From contig NZ_SAUN01000001.1 of the NCBI RefSeq assembly GCF_004011505.1, positions 10,133,501 to 10,197,500 on the forward strand: a stretch of DNA of 64,000 bases, in the 5' to 3' direction. Each line of letters begins with the position of its first letter. The stretch's first letter is position 1. Below, one piece after another: positions 24,824-32,424 of this stretch. Under the pieces are notes generated by a model that did no database searches, was not told the DNA's origin, and saw nothing but the letters and a program-made list of their open reading frames with translations. A program made the position numbers and the translations under genes. The stretch comes from Nonomuraea polychroma (lineage in GTDB: Bacteria > Actinomycetota > Actinomycetes > Streptosporangiales > Streptosporangiaceae).

Positions 24824-25771
24824 ATGAGTTCTGTCCCGCGCTCCGTCGCGCTCGCCGCTACCGACGGGATGCTGCACTTCGAGCTGGCCTTGGCCTACGA
24901 GGTGTTCGGCTCCGCCCCGGACGCCGTGCCAGGTCCCTGGTACGACGTCAGGGTGTGCGGCACGCACGCCGTCCGGGTCGGCCGGTTCCTGCTGGAGCCG
25001 GACTGCGGGCTCGACTGGCTGGCGCACGCCGACACCGTGATCGTTCCTGCCTTGGCGGACGTCGACGAGGACCCGCCGGCCGACCTGGTCGAGGCGGTGC
25101 GCGCGGCCCACGAGTCGGGTGCGCGGGTGGTCTCCCTGTGTACGGGCGTGTTCGTGCTCGCCGCCGCCGGCCTGCTGGACGGGCTGCGCGCGACCACGCA
25201 CTGGGCCCACACCGAGCAACTGGCCGCGCGCTATCCCCGGGTGGAGGTCGACCCGGACGTGCTCTACGTCGACAACGGCAGCGTGCTCACGTCTGCGGGC
25301 AAGGCCGCAGCGATGGACCTGTGCCTGCATCTGGTCCGCCGCGACCACGGCTCGGCGATCGCCAACGTGGCCGCCCGCCGCCTGGTCGTGCCGCCCCACC
25401 GGGCCGGTGGCCAGGCCCAGTTCGTCTCCACACCGGTGCCCGCCCAGGACGGCCATCCCCTGGCCGAGCTGCTCACCTGGGTGATGCGGCGGCTGGACCA
25501 GCCGCTCACCGTGGAGGACCTGGCCCGCCAGGCGAACATGAGCTCGCGCCACCTGGCCCGCCACTTCCGTTCGGCAACCGGCACCACCCCGCTGCAGTGG
25601 CTGCTGACGCAGCGGATCCGCCGCGCGCAGGAGCTGCTGGAGACGACGGACGACAGCGTCGACACCATCGCCTCGGCGGCGGGCATGGGCACGGCGACGA
25701 CACTGCGCCGCCACTTCCACCGCACGATCGGCGTACCGCCGGACGCCTACCGCCGGACGTTCCGCGCGTGA
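24824..25771 (+). CDS. GlxA-type transcriptional regulator (DJ-1/PfpI plus AraC HTH)
   Basis: Protein of 315 residues. The N-terminal DJ-1/PfpI-like domain (about 1-185) includes the nucleophile-elbow region VVSLCTGVFVLAAAGLLDG with a Cys, and the C-terminal AraC domain (about 215-312) has MSSRHLARHFRSATGTTPLQ and the second helix AAGMGTATTLRRHF. ATG at 24824 lies 7 bases after TACAAT (24811-24816), fitting a leaderless mRNA. An in-frame ATG at 24803 is an alternative start adding seven residues. Likely regulates the divergent reductase at 23682-24722. Confidence 0.9.
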   Translation: MSSVPRSVALAATDGMLHFELALAYEVFGSAPDAVPGPWYDVRVCGTHAVRVGRFLLEPDCGLDWLAHADTVIVPALADVDEDPPADLVEAVRAAHESGARVVSLCTGVFVLAAAGLLDGLRATTHWAHTEQLAARYPRVEVDPDVLYVDNGSVLTSAGKAAAMDLCLHLVRRDHGSAIANVAARRLVVPPHRAGGQAQFVSTPVPAQDGHPLAELLTWVMRRLDQPLTVEDLARQANMSSRHLARHFRSATGTTPLQWLLTQRIRRAQELLETTDDSVDTIASAAGMGTATTLRRHFHRTIGVPPDAYRRTFRA

Positions 25772-26068
25772 GGCTGCGGTCCTCGCCTCTTGACGGCTCT
25801 CGGCCGTCTCAGCGGCCGAAGGGGCCACCACCGGCCTTTGCCAGCCGGCGTGGGCTCGGCCGCGCAGCCGCAGCGCTGCGGCGAGGACTCCCGCGGGTTC
25901 GGCGAACAAGTCACACCTGCCACCAGAGACGATGACGGTATGCGTCGTCAGCAACGAGATCGCCAGAGGATGGAACGGATTCACTGATCGTTTCAGAATG
26001 AACCAGGGGAGTGGTCCGCGATAGGTTGGGCGAATCTCGCGATCGATACCGATGGGGATGTGCCAGCG
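25772..26068. other. intergenic stretch, nothing recognised
   Basis: About 300 bases between two plus-strand genes. No coding frame with a ribosome site, no RNA gene and no clear hairpin terminator was seen. Confidence 0.4.
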
Positions 26069-26911
26069 ATGGACGCTGTGTCGCTGATCTCAGCAGCAGT
26101 CTCCGTGACGAGTGCGGTCCTGACCGTGACGCTAGGTGCGCTGTTCGAGTGGCGTCGCCGGCATTCCGACCGCGAGCATGCCCGTCGCGACCACGTGGGT
26201 CGCTACCGAGACCCTCTGCTGCAGGCGGCGGCCGCTCTGCAGGCGCGGCTTGGCAACGCGGTGAGGCTGTTATCCGACTTGCCGGTTACCGAGGTGGCCC
26301 GCGACGATCAGGCTCGTCGGGATGAGTACAACCGGTACGAAAGCCTCTATCGATTTGCTGTGTATCAGGGTTGGGTGCACATCCTCTTCCAGGAGGCGGG
26401 TTTCCTCGACTTGGGTAGCCGCCGACGCAACCGCCGGCTCGTGAAACTGCTCTCCGGCGTGAACGGCGCGATAGCGGGGCACGACGACCATGGAAAAACC
26501 GGAGTGCTGCAGGGCGGCGAACAACAGGTCATCGGAGAGCTGATGGTTGTCGCCGACGGCTCTGACAACGGGCGCCGGCGTTGTCTGGGGTACATGGAGT
26601 TCCGTGCGAAACTCGACAACGATCGTGAATACGCACGGCGGTTTCAGCCAGTGCTTGCCTATATCGACGCGAGCCTTGCGAAGAATCCTGCCGGAGGACT
26701 CAGGCGACTTACCGCCATCCACAATGCGCTTATTGACTTGATCGACTTTCTCGATCCGCACCGAGTGTGGGTGATGGGCCGGCGCGACAGGCTGCCGCTG
26801 CCCAAGGAGGAGACCTTGGCTCCAGCCGAGGAGAAGCGCCTGGCACCAGCAGAGAGGCCGCCCGCTGCGGGGGAGAGCCCGCTGCCTGCCGCGGAGGAGC
26901 GCGACGTCTGA
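26069..26911 (+). CDS. hypothetical protein with N-terminal membrane anchor
   Basis: Protein of 280 residues. Residues 3-26 form one hydrophobic helix (VSLISAAVSVTSAVLTVTLG) followed by a basic, charged helix (EWRRRHSDREHARRDHVGRY), so the bulk faces the cytoplasm. The middle is globular with no known motif, and the last 40 residues are a Pro/Ala/Glu-rich tail with repeating APAE units. GTG at 26060 is an alternative start three codons earlier. Similar unnamed proteins are common in actinomycetes. No operon partner is evident. Confidence 0.75.
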   Translation: MDAVSLISAAVSVTSAVLTVTLGALFEWRRRHSDREHARRDHVGRYRDPLLQAAAALQARLGNAVRLLSDLPVTEVARDDQARRDEYNRYESLYRFAVYQGWVHILFQEAGFLDLGSRRRNRRLVKLLSGVNGAIAGHDDHGKTGVLQGGEQQVIGELMVVADGSDNGRRRCLGYMEFRAKLDNDREYARRFQPVLAYIDASLAKNPAGGLRRLTAIHNALIDLIDFLDPHRVWVMGRRDRLPLPKEETLAPAEEKRLAPAERPPAAGESPLPAAEERDV

Positions 26912-26980
26912 TCCTGGGGGCATGCTCACCGACGCACCGGCACCGGCTCCGGTAGGCCACGGATGAGCGGGCTGGGCGAC

Positions 26981-27370
26981 TCAGGGTCTGGTGGTGACTG
27001 TGGAGCGGTCCTCATCGGGCCTGCTGCGCCGGTAGCCCCAGTCCACCAGGGGTTGCAGGATGGACATCAACTCCTCGCCGTCGGGGGAGAGGGCGTAGCG
27101 GATCTGTACCGGGGTGGTGGGGATCACGGTGCGCGAGATCAGGCCCTCGGATTCGAGCTCCTTCAGGCGCTGTGCGAGCAGCCGGTCGGAGATCCCTGGC
27201 ACCGACAGGCGGTATTCGCCGAATCGGCGGGCGCCGCGCTGGCCGGCGAGCAGGATCGCGCTGGTCCACCGGCGGCCGACGAGTTCGACGATGTCCTGGA
27301 AGCTTCGGCAGCTCGGCTCGTGGATGGTCAGGCGGGCGGGGTGGGCGCTCTGTGGTGATTGGATGGTCAC
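26981..27370 (-). CDS. HxlR family winged-helix regulator
   Basis: HxlR-type regulator of 129 residues: Cys22 in the SCRSFQDIVELVGRRWTSAI opening, then RFGEYRLSVPGISDRLLAQR, LKELESEGLISR and the wing with YALSPDGEELMSIL. The family senses reactive aldehydes, quinones or disulfide stress, often through the N-terminal Cys. It is divergent from the LLM oxidoreductase at 27435 with a short dyad between them, so that gene and its coupled FAD oxidoreductase are the likely targets. Confidence 0.92.
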   Translation of the reverse strand: MTIQSPQSAHPARLTIHEPSCRSFQDIVELVGRRWTSAILLAGQRGARRFGEYRLSVPGISDRLLAQRLKELESEGLISRTVIPTTPVQIRYALSPDGEELMSILQPLVDWGYRRSRPDEDRSTVTTRP

Positions 27371-27372
27371 TT

Positions 27373-27385
27373 ACTAAAGATTAGT
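27373..27385. promoter_or_regulatory. HxlR operator dyad
   Basis: ACTAA-AGA-TTAGT is a perfect inverted repeat, extended by TTACTAA and TTAGTCACTAA flanks. It overlaps the AT-rich start region of the HxlR gene in an otherwise GC-rich area and lies between HxlR and the LLM gene. HxlR sites in other bacteria are of similar dyad form. Confidence 0.65.
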
Positions 27386-27434
27386 CACTAACCTCGCCTT
27401 TGCCTAATGGCATGGGTTTGCGGAGCATTGACTC

Positions 27435-28334
27435 ATGGCTGATTACGGACGCTCCCTCAGCTTCGGGCTGAGTCTCGACCCCGAAGTGGACCGGCTTGAC
27501 GAGACCAGGCGGCCGGCCAAGGCTGCCGACGAGGGCGGACTGGACTACCTGGCCGTCCAGGACCACGCTTACCAGCCCGGGCACCTCGACGCCTGGACGC
27601 TTATCACCCGTCTGACCGCGGAGACGAGGCGCATCTCGTTCCTCACCGACGTTGCGGATCTGCAGTTACGTCCACCGGCCATGCTGGCCAAGGCCGCGGC
27701 CTCGCTCGGGGTTTTGGCCGAGGGGCGGGTCGTCCTCGGGGTGGGTGGAGGGGCGTTCGCCGACGCCATAGCCGGCATGGGCGGCCGACGGCGTAACGGT
27801 GGCGAGATGGTCGCGTACACCGAGCAGTCCCTGCATGTCATGCGTGCTGCGTTGAGCGGTGGCGGCGTGCGGCTGCACAGCGACCAGCACACGATCGAGG
27901 GCTATGCGGCAGGTCCCGTGCCGCCCGCTCCCATCCCGCTGTGGCTCGGCGGCCAGGGGCCCAGGATGCTCGCCGTCGCCGGCCGCTCCAGCGACGGCTG
28001 GATCTCACCCCTCAACATCTACGTCCCGCCGGACGAGGTTCCCGCCAAGCAGAAGATCATCGACGACTCCGCTCGGGCGGCGGGGCGCGACCCGGCCGAG
28101 ATCCGGCGGATCTACAACGTGATCGGCGCGATCGGTGATCTCCGCGGCGGCCCCGGACTGGTCGGCGACGTGCGCCTGTGGACGGACACGCTCACCGAGT
28201 GGGCGGTCGACCTGGGCTTCGACACGTTCATCTTCTGGCCGGTAACTGCACAGCGAGCCCAGCTCGACGTGTTCGCCGCCGAGGTCGTCCCGGCGGTCCG
28301 CGAGCGGGTCGGCCGGATTCGGGGGCAGCGATGA
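27435..28334 (+). CDS. LLM class flavin-dependent oxidoreductase
   Basis: Luciferase-like monooxygenase family protein of 299 residues: YLAVQDHAYQPGHLDAWTLI near the start, GRVVLGVGGG in the middle and PIPLWLGGQGPRMLAVAGRS at the flavin-phosphate loop. Members use FMN, or F420 in actinomycetes; the sequence does not decide. Its stop overlaps the start of the FAD oxidoreductase by four bases (ATGA), so both are made together and may act on the same substrate. Probably regulated by the divergent HxlR. Confidence 0.9.
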   Translation: MADYGRSLSFGLSLDPEVDRLDETRRPAKAADEGGLDYLAVQDHAYQPGHLDAWTLITRLTAETRRISFLTDVADLQLRPPAMLAKAAASLGVLAEGRVVLGVGGGAFADAIAGMGGRRRNGGEMVAYTEQSLHVMRAALSGGGVRLHSDQHTIEGYAAGPVPPAPIPLWLGGQGPRMLAVAGRSSDGWISPLNIYVPPDEVPAKQKIIDDSARAAGRDPAEIRRIYNVIGAIGDLRGGPGLVGDVRLWTDTLTEWAVDLGFDTFIFWPVTAQRAQLDVFAAEVVPAVRERVGRIRGQR

Positions 28335-29647
28335 CACTCAAGCTGTCCCCGGCCCCGACCGCGCTCCAGGACAAGATCGTCGTTCCCGGAGACCGCCGCT
28401 ACCGTCTCCTGCGGTCCACGTACACGACTGTGGCCAGTCCCGCTGCCGTGCTGCTTCCCGAGAACACCGAGCAGGTGGTCGCCGCGCTGCGCTTCGCTCG
28501 CGAGCAGGGCCTGCCCCTGTCCGTCCGGAGCGGAGGCCACGGCCTGTCCGGGCGTTCCACCAACGACGGCGGCGTGGTCATCGACCTGTCCACGATGAAC
28601 CACGTCGAAGTGATCGACCGGGCAGCGCGGATCGTCCGGGTGGAGGCGGGCGCGCGGTGGGCACAGGTCGCGCAGGCGCTCGCGCCGTACGGATTGGCGA
28701 TCAGTTCCGGCGACCACGGCAACGTCGGCGTCGGCGGCCTGGCGACCGGAGGCGGCATCGGCTGGCTGGTCCGCCACTACGGTTTGACCATCGACCACAT
28801 CCGTGCGGCCGAGGTCGTCCTGGCCGACGGCACCGTCGTGCGCGCCGGCGCCGACCACGAACCCGAGCTGCTGTGGGCCGTGCGCGGTGCCGGCGCCGGA
28901 GTCGGCATCGTGGTGGCCTTCGAGATCGAGGCGATCGAACTGCGCGATGTGGGATACGCGCAAATCGCCGTGCAGGTCGACCGGGGCGGCCGCGCACTGC
29001 GGCAATGGGCCGACTACATGGCCTCCGCCCCGCGCGAACTGTCCACCGCCGTCACCCTGCTGCCGCACGGCCGCGCTCTGGTGGCCTCGATCACCGCCGT
29101 GGTCGCCGATGCGAGCGAGCAGCGCGTGCGGGCGGCGATCGAGCCGCTGCTGTCCATCGGCAGCGGGCTGCTCGACCATCACGCCCGGCTGGCCCCGTAC
29201 CCTGCCCTGGTCTCCACCGCACACCTGCACGCCAACGTCGGCCAGCAGCCCAGCACGACCACCAACGGCCTGCTGACGTCCATGACCGACGACGACGCGG
29301 CGGCGATCACGGCCGCCGCAACCGGGCCGCACCAGCCGTTGATCCAAATGCGTTCCATGGGTGGGGCGGTCAACGACATGCCGGCGGACGCGACCGCGTA
29401 CGCGCACCGGCACCACGGCACGTTGGTGATCGCCTCGACGTTCCCGCCGCGGCGCGGTGTGGAACTGGACGCGGCCTGGCGTCCGCTGGCCGAACGGGTC
29501 GACGGTGCGTATACCGGCTTCGAGAGCCGCCCGGACAAGAGCGCCTTCGAACGGATCTACCCGGACGCGACGGGCGATCGGGTCGGCCGCCTATGGAACC
29601 GTTACGACCCGGAGGGGATCTTCCGAGGCTCCTGGCAGCTTTCTTAG
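28331..29647 (+). CDS. FAD-binding oxidoreductase (BBE-like, monocovalent)
   Basis: Berberine-bridge-enzyme-like oxidase of 438 residues. The PP-loop SVRSGGHGLSGRS contains His70, the residue that bonds FAD covalently, and a C-terminal BBE segment YPDATGDRVGRLWNRYDPEG is present. The second covalent Cys of bicovalent members, normally in the GL-x-CDN region, is replaced (GLTIDHI), so only a single FAD link is expected. Such enzymes oxidise sugars, alkaloids or polyketides. The ATG lies inside the stop of the LLM gene, indicating coupling. Confidence 0.92.
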   Translation: MTLKLSPAPTALQDKIVVPGDRRYRLLRSTYTTVASPAAVLLPENTEQVVAALRFAREQGLPLSVRSGGHGLSGRSTNDGGVVIDLSTMNHVEVIDRAARIVRVEAGARWAQVAQALAPYGLAISSGDHGNVGVGGLATGGGIGWLVRHYGLTIDHIRAAEVVLADGTVVRAGADHEPELLWAVRGAGAGVGIVVAFEIEAIELRDVGYAQIAVQVDRGGRALRQWADYMASAPRELSTAVTLLPHGRALVASITAVVADASEQRVRAAIEPLLSIGSGLLDHHARLAPYPALVSTAHLHANVGQQPSTTTNGLLTSMTDDDAAAITAAATGPHQPLIQMRSMGGAVNDMPADATAYAHRHHGTLVIASTFPPRRGVELDAAWRPLAERVDGAYTGFESRPDKSAFERIYPDATGDRVGRLWNRYDPEGIFRGSWQLS

Positions 29648-29856
29648 GCGAAGCTTGTGGCCAACCGCGCGAAGAGGCCCCTATCTGGACGAGCCGCTGC
29701 AGGGGAGTAGGAGCCGGTACGTTATGGCCTCACGATCATGCGCGGGATGGATCACGGGGCGTTTCCCCAGGTGGGCACCCGTGATCCAGCTCCTCCTGAC
29801 CGTCGATGCCGATCTGGCAGTGTCCGTCAAAGCGGAACAAGCTCAACGTCAGCCAC

Positions 29857-30648
29857 CTAAGCCCAGGGGCGGGGGAATGTGTCGCCATCCAACCGATCGC
29901 CCGCGGCGAGTCCGAGAGGATCGGTCACGATGTGCCGGGTCCCGCTGTAGCGGGTCGCCTCGTCCATGTAGATCGTGACGTGCGCGAGCCGGGCCTGGTC
30001 GGTGCGGTTGGGCAGCGCCATGTGACCGGTGTAGCCGCTGTGGAAGGTGCAGTCGCCGGCGCGGAGCGGCACGGTGACCCGAGGGATCCAGCGCAAAGAC
30101 GGGTCCATCCCGAACAGGTCGTCCTCGTGGTGGAGGTCCTGCGGGCGCAGGCCGGTGCGATCCTGGGTGCCGGGCAGGAAAGTCATGCAGCCCCGCTCCG
30201 GCGGAACGTCGACCAGCGCTGTCCACGCCGACAGCGGGAGCCGGTCGCCCGCATGCGGCCAGTACGGACGATCCTGGTGGAACTCCGTGGCGGCGTTGTT
30301 GTGCGGCTCCTTGACCAGCATCTGGTCGTGCCACAGCCGCAGCGGGAACCCGGCGAGCTGTTCGGCGATCCGGCCGAGCCGCCGATCGAACGTGAGCTCC
30401 CGCAGCGTCTGGTCGCGTTGCCAGACGTTGACCAGCTGGCTGAAGACGCCTTGCTTCTCCAGGCTCTCCGAGCGATGCGCCTCCAGGAACGCCTCGGCGC
30501 TCGCCCGGAAGCGCTCGACCTGGTCGGGCTCAAGAACGCCTCGTACTCGGACGAAACCGTATTCGCGGTACGCCGCCACAAGCTCCTCCGGCACCCGGCC
30601 GTCGGCATCGACGTCGCTGCCGGACTGCTCGGTCGTGGTCGTAGCCAT
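29857..30648 (-). CDS. phytanoyl-CoA dioxygenase (PhyH) family Fe(II)/2OG enzyme
   Basis: PhyH-type oxygenase of 263 residues. The iron triad is His124-x-Asp126 (FHQDRPYW) plus a distal His in HSGYTGHMALPNRT, followed by the Arg region for 2-oxoglutarate (NRTDQARLAHV). These enzymes hydroxylate or halogenate small molecules, including ectoine, mitomycins and other metabolites. ATG at 30648 with GGAGG at 7 bases is preferred to the ATG 11 codons upstream. It is divergent from an AraC regulator 100 bases away, a recurring gene pair. Confidence 0.9.
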   Translation of the reverse strand: MATTTTEQSGSDVDADGRVPEELVAAYREYGFVRVRGVLEPDQVERFRASAEAFLEAHRSESLEKQGVFSQLVNVWQRDQTLRELTFDRRLGRIAEQLAGFPLRLWHDQMLVKEPHNNAATEFHQDRPYWPHAGDRLPLSAWTALVDVPPERGCMTFLPGTQDRTGLRPQDLHHEDDLFGMDPSLRWIPRVTVPLRAGDCTFHSGYTGHMALPNRTDQARLAHVTIYMDEATRYSGTRHIVTDPLGLAAGDRLDGDTFPRPWA

Positions 30649-30749
30649 CGCTGACCTCCAAGGTTCTTGCCGTTGGGACACTGCAAGCCTCGTCGAGGCG
30701 TGCCGCTCCGGGCTAGGCCGATCCCGGCGAGCAGTCGTACGATCCCGAC

Positions 30750-31664
30750 ATGCCTGCCACGCTGCACGAGCACGCGCTGTTCGCCGGGGGCCCGGTCTTG
30801 GCAGGTGTCCACCGCTTGGATCTCGACATCGAGTCGCACGCGCACGACTTCCTCGAGATCGCGGTGATCGGAACCGGCCGCGGCCGGCACGTGACCAGCC
30901 AGGGCGAGCACCCGCTGCGGCGCGGGCAGGTCATCGTGCTCCGCCCCGGCGCCTGGCACGGGCTCCGGGACTGCGCCGACCTGGTCGTCGCCAACTGCTG
31001 CCTGTCCGCCCAGGCACTACGGGCCGAACTGGCGGCGCTGTACGACATCCCGATGCTGCGCCGGACGCTGTGGACCGATCCGGTGGCATCCGGCACGCAC
31101 GGCGTTGCGGTCGTGACCGTCGATCCGGCCGCCGCCGAGGAGGCCATCGCGGAGATCAGCCTGCTCGAACGGGACCTCGGAGCCGATCAGGGCCGGCCGG
31201 GCCGTGTGCTGGGCCGGCTGATCACCGTGCTCGGCATCCTGGCCGACGGCCGTGACCCCGAACGGGAAACGCTCGAGCCCGCCATTCACCCCGCTGTCGC
31301 CGCCACCGTCGCCCGGCTCGAGGCAGCGCCTGCCCATCCGTGGCGGCTGGATGACCTCGCCCGGGCTGTCAACCTGGATCCCACCTATCTCGGCCGGCTG
31401 TTCAGGCGGTACGTCGGGTTGACGCCACTGGACTTCCTGGCCCGGCTACGGGCCGAGCGCGCCGCCACGTTGCTGGCACACTCGGCCCTGCCGGCTGCTC
31501 GGGTCGGCGCCGCCGTCGGCTGGGACGACCCGACGTACTTCGCCCGCCGCTTCCGGACCCTGGTCGGGCTGACACCCACCGAGTACCGGCGACGTAGCCG
31601 ATCAGCCGCCCTTACTCCACTCAGCGCCCCGGCCGAGTCGAAGAGCGAGCGCAGGAGTTCCTGA
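30750..31664 (+). CDS. AraC family regulator with cupin sensor domain
   Basis: Regulator of 304 residues. The N-terminal cupin (SHAHDFLEIAVIGTGRGRHV, then LRRGQVIVLRPGAWHGLRDC) has the His-rich pattern of small-molecule sensors. The C-terminal double helix-turn-helix has LDDLARAVNLDPTYLGRLFR and VGWDDPTYFARRFR. It is divergent from the PhyH oxygenase and is its likely activator. The tail after about residue 285 is Ser/Ala-rich and probably disordered. Confidence 0.92.
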   Translation: MPATLHEHALFAGGPVLAGVHRLDLDIESHAHDFLEIAVIGTGRGRHVTSQGEHPLRRGQVIVLRPGAWHGLRDCADLVVANCCLSAQALRAELAALYDIPMLRRTLWTDPVASGTHGVAVVTVDPAAAEEAIAEISLLERDLGADQGRPGRVLGRLITVLGILADGRDPERETLEPAIHPAVAATVARLEAAPAHPWRLDDLARAVNLDPTYLGRLFRRYVGLTPLDFLARLRAERAATLLAHSALPAARVGAAVGWDDPTYFARRFRTLVGLTPTEYRRRSRSAALTPLSAPAESKSERRSS

Positions 31665-31701
31665 CTCGTTTCGCAGGTTGCGGGAAATCACGCTCGGACA
31701 G

Positions 31702-32310
31702 TTAGTCGGCCGCACCGGGCCACGCCGGGCAGCTCCAGGCGTGGCCGTCCCCTTCGACGAGGAAGGGGTGAGCGTGCGGCAGCGGCTTTCCCCAGACCCG
31801 GGTGCCGAGGGCGCAGAGCCGGCCAAGCGTGACGGTGAGGCTGGCGACGTGGCCGACGACCGCGACGGTCTCCCCGGGATGAAGGTCGGCGATCTGCCGG
31901 AACGCCGCCGTCACACGGGCGACGACCTGGCGGCCTGACTCGCCGTCTGCCACCCGTCGGCCCAGATCCTGATCGATGATCCAGGCACGGAGCACCTCTG
32001 CGGTATGTGCGCGGATCGACGGGTCGCTCGTCCCCTCGTGCTGACCGATTCCGACTTCGACCAGTTCCGGCATCTCCGCGATGTCGACGGTCGGCGCGGT
32101 GGCAAGGAGCTCGGCGGTTTGGCGTGCCCGCAGCGCCGTACTGGCGTAGATCCTGGCGAGCGGCTCGCCCGCGAGCGCTTGGGCGGCGGCGATGGCCTGG
32201 CGGCGGCCACGAGCCGTCAGTGGTGCCGTCGGAACGGCTCCCGCGATCCCGGCAATGACGTTCGCCGATTCGCCGTGGCGCAGACACCACACTCGCACCC
32301 GGCCGCTCAT
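31702..32310 (-). CDS. histidine phosphatase family protein
   Basis: Branch-1 histidine phosphatase of 202 residues. The catalytic LRHGES is at residues 10-15, the ASTALRARQTAE segment follows, then ELVEVGIGQHEG with the Glu proton donor and VVGHVASL with the second His. Family members include phosphoglycerate mutase-like and broad phosphomonoesterases. The substrate is unknown; it is not part of the cobalamin locus and does not resemble the CobC-type protein at 54314. Confidence 0.88.
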   Translation of the reverse strand: MSGRVRVWCLRHGESANVIAGIAGAVPTAPLTARGRRQAIAAAQALAGEPLARIYASTALRARQTAELLATAPTVDIAEMPELVEVGIGQHEGTSDPSIRAHTAEVLRAWIIDQDLGRRVADGESGRQVVARVTAAFRQIADLHPGETVAVVGHVASLTVTLGRLCALGTRVWGKPLPHAHPFLVEGDGHAWSCPAWPGAAD

Positions 32311-32424
32311 GCGGCCACGTCCTCGCGCTCAACCGGACGGCCGCGTTCACAGCGGTCTCCGGCGCGGACGAGCGCGACCGGGTGGGGCGCGTTCACCGCT
32401 CGTAGCTCTTCCGGTGCGCCGGCT

